Assembly (NCBI RefSeq): GCF_025917685.1
Contig: NZ_CP089518.1
Location: 659,001-723,000, forward strand
DNA length: 64,000 nt
DNA from: Bacillus cereus
GTDB lineage: Bacteria; Bacillota; Bacilli; Bacillales; Bacillaceae_G
Direction of reading: 5' to 3'
Shown here: positions 7,136-15,600 of the stretch, in pieces
How the letters are laid out: each line of letters begins with the position of its first letter
Numbering within the stretch: the first letter of the stretch is position 1
The notes under the pieces: generated by a model
What the model was told of the DNA's origin: nothing
The model's database searches: none
The model's input: the letters and a program-made list of their open reading frames with translations, nothing else
Program-made: the position numbers and the translations under genes

Positions 7136-8587
7136 TTGTTTCAAACGATAAAAAATGATTGGTTCTCCAATGTGAGAGGGGACGTACTATCAGGAATTGT
7201 TGTTGCTTTAGCGTTAATCCCTGAAGCGATAGCCTTCTCTGTTATTGCAGGTGTAGATCCGACGGTTGGATTGTACGCTGCCTTTTGTATTGCGGTTACA
7301 ATTTCGTTTGTTGGTGGAAGACCTGGGATGATCTCGGCGGCAACTGGTGCGATGGCTTTATTAATGGTCACTCTTGTGAAGGATCACGGTTTACAATATT
7401 TATTTGCTACGACAATATTAACAGGTATTGTCCAAATTATTTTTGGGGTGTTCAAACTGAGCTCATTTATGAAGTTTGTTCCTAAATCCGTTATGAGTGG
7501 TTTTTTAAATTCGCTTGGAATTTTAGTTTTTACAGCACAATTGCCGCATTTTAAAAATGCAACTTGGCAAATGTATGCACTTGTCGCATTAGGACTTGCA
7601 ATTATATATTTATTTCCACGTATTACGACGGCGGTACCGTCTACACTTATTTCAATTATCATTGTGACAAGTATTGTACTTATGAGCGGATTACAGTTGA
7701 AAACAGTAGGGGATATGGGAAGCTTACCGAAAGAATTACCGTTCTTTAGTATTCCTGATGTGCCGTTTACACTTGAGACATTACGTATTATTTTACCGTA
7801 CTCAGTTATGCTTGCAATTATCGGTTTACTAGAGTCGTTATTAACAGCTTCGGTTTTAGACGATATGACACATACGGAAAGTAATAAACATAAGGAAGCA
7901 CGTGGACAAGGTATTGCAAACATTGTCGCTGGTTTCTTCGGAGGAATGGCAGGATGTGCAATGATTGGACAATCTGTTATTAACATTAAATCGGGTGGTC
8001 GCGGGAGATTATCGACGTTTGTAGCCGGTGGTTTTTTAATCGTATTGCTATTTGTTTTAGGTGATTACGTTGTTCATATTCCAATGGCTGCTTTAGTTGC
8101 TGTTATGATTATGGTTTCGATTGGGACTTTTGATTGGAACTCTGTAAAAACGCTTCATAAAGTACCAAAAGGAAACGCATTTGTTATGATCGTAACAGTT
8201 GTAATTGTCTTAATCACACATAATTTAGGATTAGGTGTAATTATTGGAACAGTAATTAGCGCGGTTTTATTTGCGTTCAATATGGCAAAGATTCACGTGA
8301 AACATTTGTATATTGAAAATAAGAAAATATATGAAATTCACGGCCAACTATTCTTCGCATCTACGGCAGATTTTATAAATGCTTTTTCATATAATGAAGA
8401 TGCAAAAGAAATTGAGCTGAACTTTACTCATGCACATGTATGGGATGATTCAGCAGTAGCAGCAATTGATAAAGTTATAATGAAGTATGAACAAAGCGGT
8501 GTGAAAGTAAGGATCACAGGGTTAAATGAACGAAGCTCGAAGATTGTTTCAAATTTAGCTACCTATAATAAGAGAATTGCTAGTTAG
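7136..8587 (+). CDS. SulP family anion transporter with STAS domain
   Basis: 483 residues. About 10-12 membrane helices carry the SulP signature near the N-terminus (GIVVALALIPEAIAFSVIAGVDPTVGLYA, shown in part as ALIPEAIAFS), followed by a C-terminal cytoplasmic STAS domain (about 390-480). Members carry sulfate, bicarbonate or other anions; this one cannot be assigned a substrate. The start is TTG, supported by AGAGGAG 8 nt upstream, and no ATG is better placed. The leader can mask that site. The next gene encodes a universal stress protein, a common SulP partner, but a terminator separates them. Confidence 0.9.
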   Translation: MFQTIKNDWFSNVRGDVLSGIVVALALIPEAIAFSVIAGVDPTVGLYAAFCIAVTISFVGGRPGMISAATGAMALLMVTLVKDHGLQYLFATTILTGIVQIIFGVFKLSSFMKFVPKSVMSGFLNSLGILVFTAQLPHFKNATWQMYALVALGLAIIYLFPRITTAVPSTLISIIIVTSIVLMSGLQLKTVGDMGSLPKELPFFSIPDVPFTLETLRIILPYSVMLAIIGLLESLLTASVLDDMTHTESNKHKEARGQGIANIVAGFFGGMAGCAMIGQSVINIKSGGRGRLSTFVAGGFLIVLLFVLGDYVVHIPMAALVAVMIMVSIGTFDWNSVKTLHKVPKGNAFVMIVTVVIVLITHNLGLGVIIGTVISAVLFAFNMAKIHVKHLYIENKKIYEIHGQLFFASTADFINAFSYNEDAKEIELNFTHAHVWDDSAVAAIDKVIMKYEQSGVKVRITGLNERSSKIVSNLATYNKRIAS

Positions 8588-8611
8588 AAGCCTCCTTTTT
8601 AGGGGGCTTTA
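8588..8611 (+). terminator. Intrinsic terminator after the SulP gene
   Basis: AAGCCTCC and GGGGGCTT pair around TTTTTA and are followed by a T-rich tail. Confidence 0.7.
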
Positions 8612-8652
8612 TTATATAATACGGATAGGATAACGAAAAGGGGATTCAGCAT

Positions 8653-9075
8653 ATGTACAAACAAATTATATTAGCATGTGACGGTTCTGAACATGCACTT
8701 CGAGCAGCGGAGCATGCAACATATATTGCGAAATTTAACGAAGAAACACATGTTGAAGTTGTGTACGTAGTAGATAATAGAACGGCAAAATCAGATATTA
8801 TACAAGGACAAACGGATTTAGAAACAATATCAGCTAGTCGAAAAGATAAATTAAAAGAGATTGAGGGTTTATTAAAGAAAGAGAACATTTCCTACAAAAT
8901 TACAATTCTACATGGTGATCCAGGAGATACGATTGTTCAATATGTAAATACAGGAGATATAGACCTTGTTATTGCTGGAAGTAGAGGGTTAAATACACTG
9001 CAAGAAATGGTGCTTGGTAGCGTAAGTCATAAAATAGCAAAACGAGTGAAATGCCCGGTGATGATTATAAAGTGA
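8653..9075 (+). CDS. Universal stress protein, UspA family (ATP-binding type)
   Basis: 140 residues, one Usp domain. The G-x2-G-x9-G-S motif (AGSRGLNTLQEMVLGS) marks the nucleotide-binding branch, and VKCPVMIIK is the standard C-terminus. It lies just downstream of the SulP transporter and may act with it. The stop codon TGA (9073-9075) falls inside the conserved left end of a bcr1-like element (ATAAAGTGAAAC), so the element supplies the end of this reading frame. Confidence 0.93.
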   Translation: MYKQIILACDGSEHALRAAEHATYIAKFNEETHVEVVYVVDNRTAKSDIIQGQTDLETISASRKDKLKEIEGLLKKENISYKITILHGDPGDTIVQYVNTGDIDLVIAGSRGLNTLQEMVLGSVSHKIAKRVKCPVMIIK

Positions 9076-9225
9076 AACTTTAATCAGTGGGGGTTTTGTT
9101 CATCCCCCACTGATTATCAGCCTTCACCAATCGGGATTTTACGGGCAGCCCGACCCCCATCTAACTTCTTTGCTTTCACTGAATTTTGAGGTGGGGGTCT
9201 TACTGCCCACAAATAGCGGGATAAA
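9067..9225 (+). repeat. bcr1-like repeat element, full-length copy 2
   Basis: 159 bp including an ATAAA flank at each end (9067-9071 and 9221-9225), as expected for a 5-bp target duplication. AATCAGTGGGGG (9082-9093) pairs perfectly with CCCCCACTGATT (9104-9115). The second half forms the AGGTGGGGGTC-type stem and a GGGCAG/CTGCCC closing stem. It overlaps the 3' end of the Usp gene. Confidence 0.88.
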
Positions 9226-9258
9226 ATAAGTTGAGTGAGATATTATGTAGTGTAAGCA

Positions 9259-9287
9259 GGACCTTGATATATTTCGAGGTCTTTTTT
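9259..9287 (+). terminator. Intrinsic terminator
   Basis: GACCTTGA pairs with TCGAGGTC (one G-U pair) and is followed by six T. It lies just after bcr1-like copy 2 and probably terminates the Usp transcript. Confidence 0.7.
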
Positions 9288-9345
9288 GATGTATAAAGGT
9301 GGAGAGTGTGGACATACTAGATATATAAGTTTAAAGGGAATTTGT

Positions 9346-9367
9346 TAACTTACAAATTTGTAAGTTA
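9346..9367. promoter_or_regulatory. 22-bp perfect palindrome upstream of a small ORF
   Basis: The half-site TAACTTACAAA is followed directly by its exact complement. A gapless palindrome of this size is typical of operators of dimeric repressors. It lies about 80 bp before the 38-residue membrane ORF. No regulator gene is adjacent. Confidence 0.6.
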
Positions 9368-9449
9368 GTTGTCAGCGAAATCGATGTTATGAAAAAATTC
9401 CCATTGATAAAATAAGAATATCAAAGAGGATATGGGGAGGATGGAAGAT

Positions 9450-9566
9450 ATGAAATCACTTCAAAATTTGTCTTATAGCCAAGGGGTAAGTTTAATTTGT
9501 TTAGGGGGATTTGCTGGATCTGTTACGTTAGCTGTTTTAATAAAGATGTTTCAGCAAATGTTTTAA
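9450..9566 (+). CDS. Small membrane protein, 38 residues
   Basis: The frame begins MKSLQNLSYSQGVSLICLGG and continues with a hydrophobic stretch to a C-terminal IKMFQQMF. One membrane helix spans about residues 13-33 with a GGFAGS small-residue patch. GGAGG at 9436-9440 is spaced 9 nt from ATG 9450, which is better than the ATG at 9441. A perfect palindrome upstream suggests regulation. I do not recognise the family. Its existence as a gene rests on the good ribosome binding site, the clean helix and the lack of any competing gene. Confidence 0.55.
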   Translation: MKSLQNLSYSQGVSLICLGGFAGSVTLAVLIKMFQQMF

Positions 9567-9634
9567 TCGTATTGTATAAGAAGAAGGGAAATGGTCATTA
9601 TAAACTACAAAATGTATACTTTAGAGATAAATAA

Positions 9635-9680
9635 AAAATAGCTCCTAGCGAAAGAAAGTATAGGCTAGGAGCTATTTTTA
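9635..9680. terminator. Intrinsic terminator of the opp-like operon
   Basis: AAAAATAGCTCCTAGC and GCTAGGAGCTATTTTT form a 16-bp stem. The U tract on the minus strand ends the substrate-binding protein transcript; the T-run on the plus strand could also serve the small ORF. Confidence 0.9.
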
Positions 9681-9682
9681 TT

Positions 9683-11461
9683 TTATTTCTCTGTTTCTGC
9701 TTTATCGCTTGTTACTGCAACGTCTTTCCATGTTAATTTTGCACCAGGAGCAACATCGTAATTTTTCACACGATTATTTACGCCTGTTAATTCAAATTGA
9801 TAATGAAGTGGAATCATAGGTGCTTCATCATGGATTAATTTTTGCCATTTATCATATACTTCTTTACGATATTTCTCGTCACCAGCTTTTTCTGATAAAC
9901 CTTCAGTTAATAATTTAGTATTTTCATCGTTTACCCAGCGAGCGTAGTTGAAGCTTGCATCTTTTGACCAAAGGCCAGATAAGTCAGGGTCAGAACCAGT
10001 ATTCCAAGCACCGCCGAAGATATCAACCTTTGGATCATCTTTCTTAATCATATCGTAGAATGAGTTGAATTCGTGTAGACGACCATCAACAAGTTCTACT
10101 TTTAAGCCGATGTCTTTCCAAGATTGAATAAAGAATTTTGCAAGTGGTTCACTTGTATCGCTACCACTACTAGCTAAGTAATTAATTTTGAATTCTCCGC
10201 CTTTTGGATCTTCACGGAATCCATCACCATTTTTATCCTTATAGCCAGCTTCATCTAATAATTTCTTCGCTTTTTCTACATCGAAGTCATATGCACCAGA
10301 TTTGTTATTATGGAACTTCGGCATAGATGGTGGAATTGGTGAGTTAGCTGGGAAGCGAAGGCCATGATAAACCTTCTGCCCAAGTTCTTCACGATTCACT
10401 GCATATGCCATCGCTTGACGTAAACGAACATCTTTAAATTTATCTTTATCCATTACAGCTTCGTTTTTCTCTTTGTCCATATGTCCGAACTTAAATCCGA
10501 TGTAACTATAGTAAAGACCCGTTCTACCAATTAGCTGTGTATTTTTTAATTTACTTACATTTGGATATTGATCTGCAGTAACTTTTGCGATATCAATATC
10601 ACCTTTTTTCAGTGAAGCATTTACGATTGCTGGGTTTACTACTTTTAAAGTTACATTTTTCAAATTAGGTTTACCGCCCCAGTAGTCATCGAAGCGTTCA
10701 AATTCAACTGATTCACCAGGAACAATTTTCTTCACTTTAAATGGTCCGAATCCAATTGGATTTTTACGAACTTTATCTGATTCAGCTAATTTTTCAATTG
10801 GTACATCGCCTAAATATTTTTTAGAAGTAGGATATGTCCAAATACCAGTTTTTAAAGATGGATTAACAGTTTTATAAGTAATAGAGATCGTTTTTGGATC
10901 AACAACTTTAATACCTGAAATTTTATCAGCTTTTCCAGCGTGATATTCTTCCATTCCCTCGATCATTTGCATTTGTGTATCATAACGAACTCCAGCATAT
11001 TTACTGTTACCAATAATTAAGTAAGAAAATTCTAAATCTTCAGCTGTTACAGGATTACCATCGTGCCAGTTTACATTATCTTTAATTTTTATTGTAATTG
11101 TTTTCTTATCTTCAGAAATTGTATAAGTTGCAGGTCCTTCGTTGTTAATTTCCCAGTTTTTATCTGTATATAATAAGCCTTCATCAAAGAAATCGATAAC
11201 TTCAGCATCAGGAGCACCGTCATATACAACTCTACTTAACACACCTGCGAATGGTGTATTTGAAACAAGAGCATATGTTAACGATCCGTCTTGAATTTCT
11301 TTTTTATCATTTTTTACAAGAGCATTAAATTTTTTCGTATCTGTTTGGTTAGTACTAGTACTAGTTTTTTTACTTCCGCTATCAGCACCCCCACATGCAG
11401 ATAGTAATAATGTTGAAGCAGCAAGTGTACTTAATACTTTGTACAATTTTGGTTTGTTCAT
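9683..11461 (-). CDS. Oligopeptide ABC transporter substrate-binding lipoprotein (OppA family)
   Basis: 592 residues. The lipoprotein signal ends LLLSAC with lipidated Cys23, followed by a Ser/Thr-rich linker and a family 5 (SBP_bac_5) solute-binding body with GFGPFKVKKIVPGESVEFER and the AMAYAVNREEL motif. It captures peptides outside the membrane for the OppBCDF-type importer encoded just upstream. It is the last gene of the operon (order D, F, B, C, A), 14 nt after the OppC gene. The B. cereus group has many OppA paralogues, so peptide specificity cannot be read from the sequence. Confidence 0.93.
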   Translation of the reverse strand: MNKPKLYKVLSTLAASTLLLSACGGADSGSKKTSTSTNQTDTKKFNALVKNDKKEIQDGSLTYALVSNTPFAGVLSRVVYDGAPDAEVIDFFDEGLLYTDKNWEINNEGPATYTISEDKKTITIKIKDNVNWHDGNPVTAEDLEFSYLIIGNSKYAGVRYDTQMQMIEGMEEYHAGKADKISGIKVVDPKTISITYKTVNPSLKTGIWTYPTSKKYLGDVPIEKLAESDKVRKNPIGFGPFKVKKIVPGESVEFERFDDYWGGKPNLKNVTLKVVNPAIVNASLKKGDIDIAKVTADQYPNVSKLKNTQLIGRTGLYYSYIGFKFGHMDKEKNEAVMDKDKFKDVRLRQAMAYAVNREELGQKVYHGLRFPANSPIPPSMPKFHNNKSGAYDFDVEKAKKLLDEAGYKDKNGDGFREDPKGGEFKINYLASSGSDTSEPLAKFFIQSWKDIGLKVELVDGRLHEFNSFYDMIKKDDPKVDIFGGAWNTGSDPDLSGLWSKDASFNYARWVNDENTKLLTEGLSEKAGDEKYRKEVYDKWQKLIHDEAPMIPLHYQFELTGVNNRVKNYDVAPGAKLTWKDVAVTSDKAETEK

Positions 11462-11475
11462 AACTTCTCCACCCC

Positions 11476-12381
11476 TTATCCTTTTCTTTGTCTTGCATCA
11501 GCCGAACGTTTTAACGCTTGACCAATAAAATTTATACACAGCATCAACACTAAAATCATGATTGATGCAGGTAACCAAATCCACCATTTCTCTTGTAAAA
11601 CATCTGGGTTTGTTGCATAACTTACAAGTGTACCAAGGCTAGGTGTACTTTCTGGTAAACCAAATCCTAAGTAAGTTAAACCAGATTCAATACCGATGTT
11701 CCCTGCAAGGTTTAATGTAACACTTACGATAATAATAGAACTTAAGTTAGGTAATACTTGGAAAAGGATGATCTTCCAGTTAGGTGTACCTAGAGTTTTA
11801 GATGCAGCAACATAATCGAGTTCTTTTTCAGTTAATACTTTTGAGCGAATTAATCTTGCTTTTCCTGTCCATAAGAAAGCAGTCATAATTAGAATAAACG
11901 TTGTGATATTAAAAGTAGGTACAAGTGTGATAAATACGATAATAAGCATTAACGTTGGTAGTACTATTACGAAATCAATGAATCGCATAATAACATTATC
12001 AACTTTTCCTCCGAAATAGCCTGCAATTAATCCGATAGAAAGACCAATTAAGCAAGAAAGGATTGTTATTGCTAGTCCGATAGTAAATGAGTTTCGTGTA
12101 CCGATGATAAGTTGTCCAAAAATGTCACGGCCTCCATAATCAGTGCCTAACCAATGTTCAGCAGAGGGAGGTGCGTAGATAGAAAACAAATCTACACGTA
12201 CAATATCTTCTTGTTTCATAATAAAAGATGTTACATAGACTGCTAATAGTAATATTGCTAGAAAGACTAGTGAAAACATTGCTAATTTATCTTTACGAAA
12301 TTCGCGCCACATAATGGAGAAACCAGAGGGGCTTTTCTCGTAATGAATGACTTCGGTTTGTTTTTCAGGATTTGCTAACAT
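11476..12381 (-). CDS. Oligopeptide ABC transporter permease, OppC type
   Basis: 301 residues from the chosen start (MLANPEKQ). The cytosolic N-terminal OppC_N segment (about 25-75) precedes the permease domain, which carries the EAA loop AASKTLGTPNWKIILFQVLPN. I choose 12381 because GGGGAGGAGG lies 9 nt upstream; the longer frame to 12426 would overlap the preceding OppB gene and lacks a site. It forms the membrane channel with OppB. Confidence 0.92.
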   Translation of the reverse strand: MLANPEKQTEVIHYEKSPSGFSIMWREFRKDKLAMFSLVFLAILLLAVYVTSFIMKQEDIVRVDLFSIYAPPSAEHWLGTDYGGRDIFGQLIIGTRNSFTIGLAITILSCLIGLSIGLIAGYFGGKVDNVIMRFIDFVIVLPTLMLIIVFITLVPTFNITTFILIMTAFLWTGKARLIRSKVLTEKELDYVAASKTLGTPNWKIILFQVLPNLSSIIIVSVTLNLAGNIGIESGLTYLGFGLPESTPSLGTLVSYATNPDVLQEKWWIWLPASIMILVLMLCINFIGQALKRSADARQRKG

Positions 12382-12400
12382 GATTTTTTCCTCCTCCCCA

Positions 12401-13369
12401 TTAATCGATTCGAATACGTGGATCAACGATGCTTAAAATGATATCGGAAAGAAGTGTTCCGAGTAACGTTGCGAATCCAGTAAATAAAACAATGGCAGTT
12501 ACTACACTAAAGTCACGTTGTCCCATAGATTGGATAAATAATTGTCCAATTCCTGGATAACTAAAGATATTTTCTAAGAAGAGTGCCCCAGTAACTAAAC
12601 CTGTAATTTCATAACCTAAAAAGGCCGCAATTGGTAAAAAAGAATTTCGTAAAATATGTCGTGAATAAACTTTAGATTCAGGAACACCTTTTGCTCGTAC
12701 AGTTCGTACAAAGTCTTTATGTTTCGTATCAATAATTTCACTACGTAAATATTGTACAGTACCGACAGTGGCAATTAATGCCCCTGATAGAGCCGGTAAT
12801 AAAATGTGATTAAATTTACTTACATAATAAGCAAATGTACCAGTATCAATTTGTGGATCTACGCTACCCCCGGTCGGGAAAATTGGAAACTGGAATCCGA
12901 AAAGGAAGAGCATAATTAATCCGAAAATAAAGAGCGGTGTAGCAAATCCTAAATAGTTATAGAGTGTAATGAGTCGATCGCCCCAAGTATCGTTCCAACG
13001 GCCACTTATTACTCCAAGTGGAATGGCAATAATATAAGTAAGAATAAGAATAACAATTGCTAATGAAATTGTATTTCCGAGACGTTCACCAATCAAATCT
13101 GTTACTTGCATTTTATGAGCATAGGAAACACCGAAGTCACCTTGTACAGCGTTTTTAACCCACCGTACATATTGCGTTGTTACAGGATCATTTAATCCTA
13201 GCTTTTCACGTTGTTCTTCAAGGATTTTTGGATCTGCTTTCGGATTTGCCATCTCTGCTCCAGTTAATGCATCACCTGGCATTGCTTTAGCTAGTAGAAA
13301 TACGAGCACGCTTAATATGAATAATTGCGGAATCATGATTAAGATTCGGCGTAATATAAACTTCCACAT
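12401..13369 (-). CDS. Oligopeptide ABC transporter permease, OppB type
   Basis: 322 residues, six membrane helices, typical N-terminus WKFILRRILIMIPQLFILS and EAA loop VRTVRAKGVPESKVYSRHILRN. It pairs with the OppC subunit. It follows the OppF gene by 14 nt and precedes OppC by 19 nt in the same transcript. Confidence 0.94.
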   Translation of the reverse strand: MWKFILRRILIMIPQLFILSVLVFLLAKAMPGDALTGAEMANPKADPKILEEQREKLGLNDPVTTQYVRWVKNAVQGDFGVSYAHKMQVTDLIGERLGNTISLAIVILILTYIIAIPLGVISGRWNDTWGDRLITLYNYLGFATPLFIFGLIMLFLFGFQFPIFPTGGSVDPQIDTGTFAYYVSKFNHILLPALSGALIATVGTVQYLRSEIIDTKHKDFVRTVRAKGVPESKVYSRHILRNSFLPIAAFLGYEITGLVTGALFLENIFSYPGIGQLFIQSMGQRDFSVVTAIVLFTGFATLLGTLLSDIILSIVDPRIRID

Positions 13370-13383
13370 GATTTATCACTCCC

Positions 13384-14310
13384 TTATGGTAATGCCACCC
13401 GATGCGTTGGCGAGATTGGTTTTAAATCGTAAGCACGACCATTTTCGTTGAAATAGTTTTCGTATGATTTTTCGTATTCAGCGCTTACTTCACGACGTAA
13501 TTTACGTTGTTGTTCGCGGTTTTCAGGACGAATATCAGGAATAGCTGATATTAAGCGCTTCGTATAAATATGTTGTGGATTATTATAAATCTCTGCACTA
13601 GTTGCTTCTTCCACAATGCGCCCGCGGTACATAACACCGATGCGGTCACACATATGACGAATTACACCCAAATCGTGACTAATAAATAAATATGTTAATC
13701 CTAGTTCAGCTTGTAAATCTTGCAAGAAGTTTAAAACCTGCGCTTGTACAGAAACGTCAAGTGCAGATACTGGCTCATCGGCGATAATAAGCTTTGGTTT
13801 TAATGTAAGAGCACGTGCAATACCAATTCGCTGTCTTTGTCCACCGGAAAACTCATGTGGATATTTATAAATAGACTCTGGATTTAATCCAACTATACTA
13901 AGATACTCTTGAACGGTTCTACGTTCTTCCTCAGGCGAAAGCTTCTCAAAATTCCGAAGAGGCTCGGCAATAATATCGAGAACGCGTTTCTTCGGATTTA
14001 GCGATGAATATGGATCTTGGAAAATCATTTGAATATCTTTTCGTTGTTCACGTAACTCAGAGCGACTTAATTTTGTTAAATCTTTATTATTAAAATGAAT
14101 GTTACCACCCGTCGCTTTTGTTAAATGCATAATTGCTTTACCGGTTGTTGATTTACCACTACCTGATTCACCAACGATTCCGTACGTTTCACCAGGTTGT
14201 AATTCAAAACTTACACCATCGACAGCACGCACGTAATCTAATGTGCGCCCGAAGAAACCACCTTTAATTGGAAAGTGTACTTTTAAATCTTCTACTTTAA
14301 GCAGTGCCAT
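13384..14310 (-). CDS. Oligopeptide ABC transporter ATPase, OppF type
   Basis: 308 residues. Walker A GESGSGKST (about 47-55), Q-loop MIFQDPYSSLNP, signature FSGGQRQRIGIARAL and Walker B LIIADEPVSALD are all intact, as is the H-loop LFISHDL. The insertion YVRAVDGVSFEL and the overall form fit OppF. It overlaps the preceding OppD gene by 14 bp, so the two ATPases are translationally coupled. Confidence 0.94.
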   Translation of the reverse strand: MALLKVEDLKVHFPIKGGFFGRTLDYVRAVDGVSFELQPGETYGIVGESGSGKSTTGKAIMHLTKATGGNIHFNNKDLTKLSRSELREQRKDIQMIFQDPYSSLNPKKRVLDIIAEPLRNFEKLSPEEERRTVQEYLSIVGLNPESIYKYPHEFSGGQRQRIGIARALTLKPKLIIADEPVSALDVSVQAQVLNFLQDLQAELGLTYLFISHDLGVIRHMCDRIGVMYRGRIVEEATSAEIYNNPQHIYTKRLISAIPDIRPENREQQRKLRREVSAEYEKSYENYFNENGRAYDLKPISPTHRVALP

Positions 14311-15316
14311 GAGTTACGTCATCTCCTTTCTTATGCTGGAAGTTGAAATGTTTATAACAAGTACAACGTACCCAATGGTCTGGTTTTACTTCATGTAAAA
14401 CTGGGTTTTCTTCATGCTGGTCTGGTCTAACCCATGGAATTCGAGCTTGGAAGCGGCAACCTGTGCGAGGTAGCTTTGCTAACGAAGGAACCACCCCTTG
14501 AATTACATGCAATTTTTCTTTTTCAGCATACGCAGATGGAATTGAGTTTAATAGAGAACGAGTATATGGGTGAAGAGGGTTATTAAAAATCTCTTCTACT
14601 GTTCCTGTTTCTACAACTTGTCCTGCATACATAACGACAATACGATCAGCCGTTTCGGCAACAACACTTAAATCATGTGTAATTAAAATGATACCCATCT
14701 TTGTTTGTTCTTGAATGGATTTTAGTAAGTCTAGTATTTGAGCTTGAATTGTTACATCTAGAGCGGTTGTCGGTTCATCAGCAATAATGAGTCCTGGGTT
14801 ACAAGCAATTGCGATTGCGATAACAATTCTTTGTCTCATTCCGCCAGATAATTCATGTGGGTATTGTTTATATGTAAGTTCTGGTTTTGGAATACCAACT
14901 TGATGGAGTAGTTCTAAGGTGCGTTCTTTCTTTTCTGTTTTCGAAAGGCTTGTGTGGTAGTCTAAATTTTCTTCGATTTGTTTTCCAACTGTCATAAGAG
15001 GATCGAGTGCTGTAAGAGGTTCCTGGAAAATCATACCGATGTTTGATCCGCGTACTTTATTCATTTCTGCGGTCGACATAGTTAGTAAATCCTTATCTCT
15101 ATAGTAAAGTTGCCCTTGTAATTTTGTATTTGCTTCATTATGCAGTCGCATAATGGAAAGGGCAAGTGCACTTTTTCCGCAACCTGATTCACCAACTATC
15201 GCGACAATTTCATTTTCATGGACAGTTAACGAAACGTTATCAACTGCTGCATGGTATTGATCTTGTATGCGAAAGGACGTCTGTAAATTTTCAATGCGAA
15301 GAAGTGGATTCTTCAT
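14297..15316 (-). CDS. Oligopeptide ABC transporter ATPase, OppD type
   Basis: 339 residues. Walker A GESGCGKSA (about 42-50), signature LSGGMRQRIVIAIAIA, Walker B LIIADEPTTALD. The C-terminal oligopeptide/dipeptide domain contains the cysteine group GCRFQ...CTCY common in OppD/DppD. It is the first gene of a five-gene importer operon in the order D-F-B-C-A; a canonical opp operon has A first. GGAGGG precedes the ATG. Confidence 0.94.
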   Translation of the reverse strand: MKNPLLRIENLQTSFRIQDQYHAAVDNVSLTVHENEIVAIVGESGCGKSALALSIMRLHNEANTKLQGQLYYRDKDLLTMSTAEMNKVRGSNIGMIFQEPLTALDPLMTVGKQIEENLDYHTSLSKTEKKERTLELLHQVGIPKPELTYKQYPHELSGGMRQRIVIAIAIACNPGLIIADEPTTALDVTIQAQILDLLKSIQEQTKMGIILITHDLSVVAETADRIVVMYAGQVVETGTVEEIFNNPLHPYTRSLLNSIPSAYAEKEKLHVIQGVVPSLAKLPRTGCRFQARIPWVRPDQHEENPVLHEVKPDHWVRCTCYKHFNFQHKKGDDVTHGTA

Positions 15317-15536
15317 GGCTATCCCTCCATCTTTCTGAAAAAACTAAATATTTTGTATGTTGTTGTTATTTTAATATAAATTGACAATGTTTGACAAGCA
15401 TAAGTTGAAAAAATATTCAAAAATCTTTTTATATAAAAATTGAATGCAGTTGTACTAGTAGTTGAAGAGTTTTGAAAACGCTAACATATATGTAAGAGGA
15501 AAATAAATCTTTTGTAAGAAAAAAGATTTATATGTA

Positions 15537-15581
15537 GAAAAAAGAGAGGCATTCTGGGAAGAACGGTCTCTCTTTTTTTTT
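15537..15581. terminator. Intrinsic terminator after glpT
   Basis: AAAAAGAGAG... and ...CTCTCTTTTTTTT pair around a loop, with A- and T-runs on both sides. It ends the minus-strand glpT transcript. The rest of the gap 15317-15600 holds the opp promoter region; on the minus strand two TTGTCA boxes precede a TATATT-like box. Confidence 0.75.
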
Positions 15582-15600
15582 GTAAGTATAATATTAGTAA

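Noticed and set aside
6931..7158. 75-residue plus-strand open frame
   Set aside because: It starts inside a bcr1-like element, crosses the terminator and the SulP leader, and overlaps the SulP start. No coding character.
9683..15316. The Opp system that imports the PapR quorum-sensing peptide
   Set aside because: The gene order differs from canonical oppABCDF and the group has many peptide importers. Nothing in the sequence supports this assignment.
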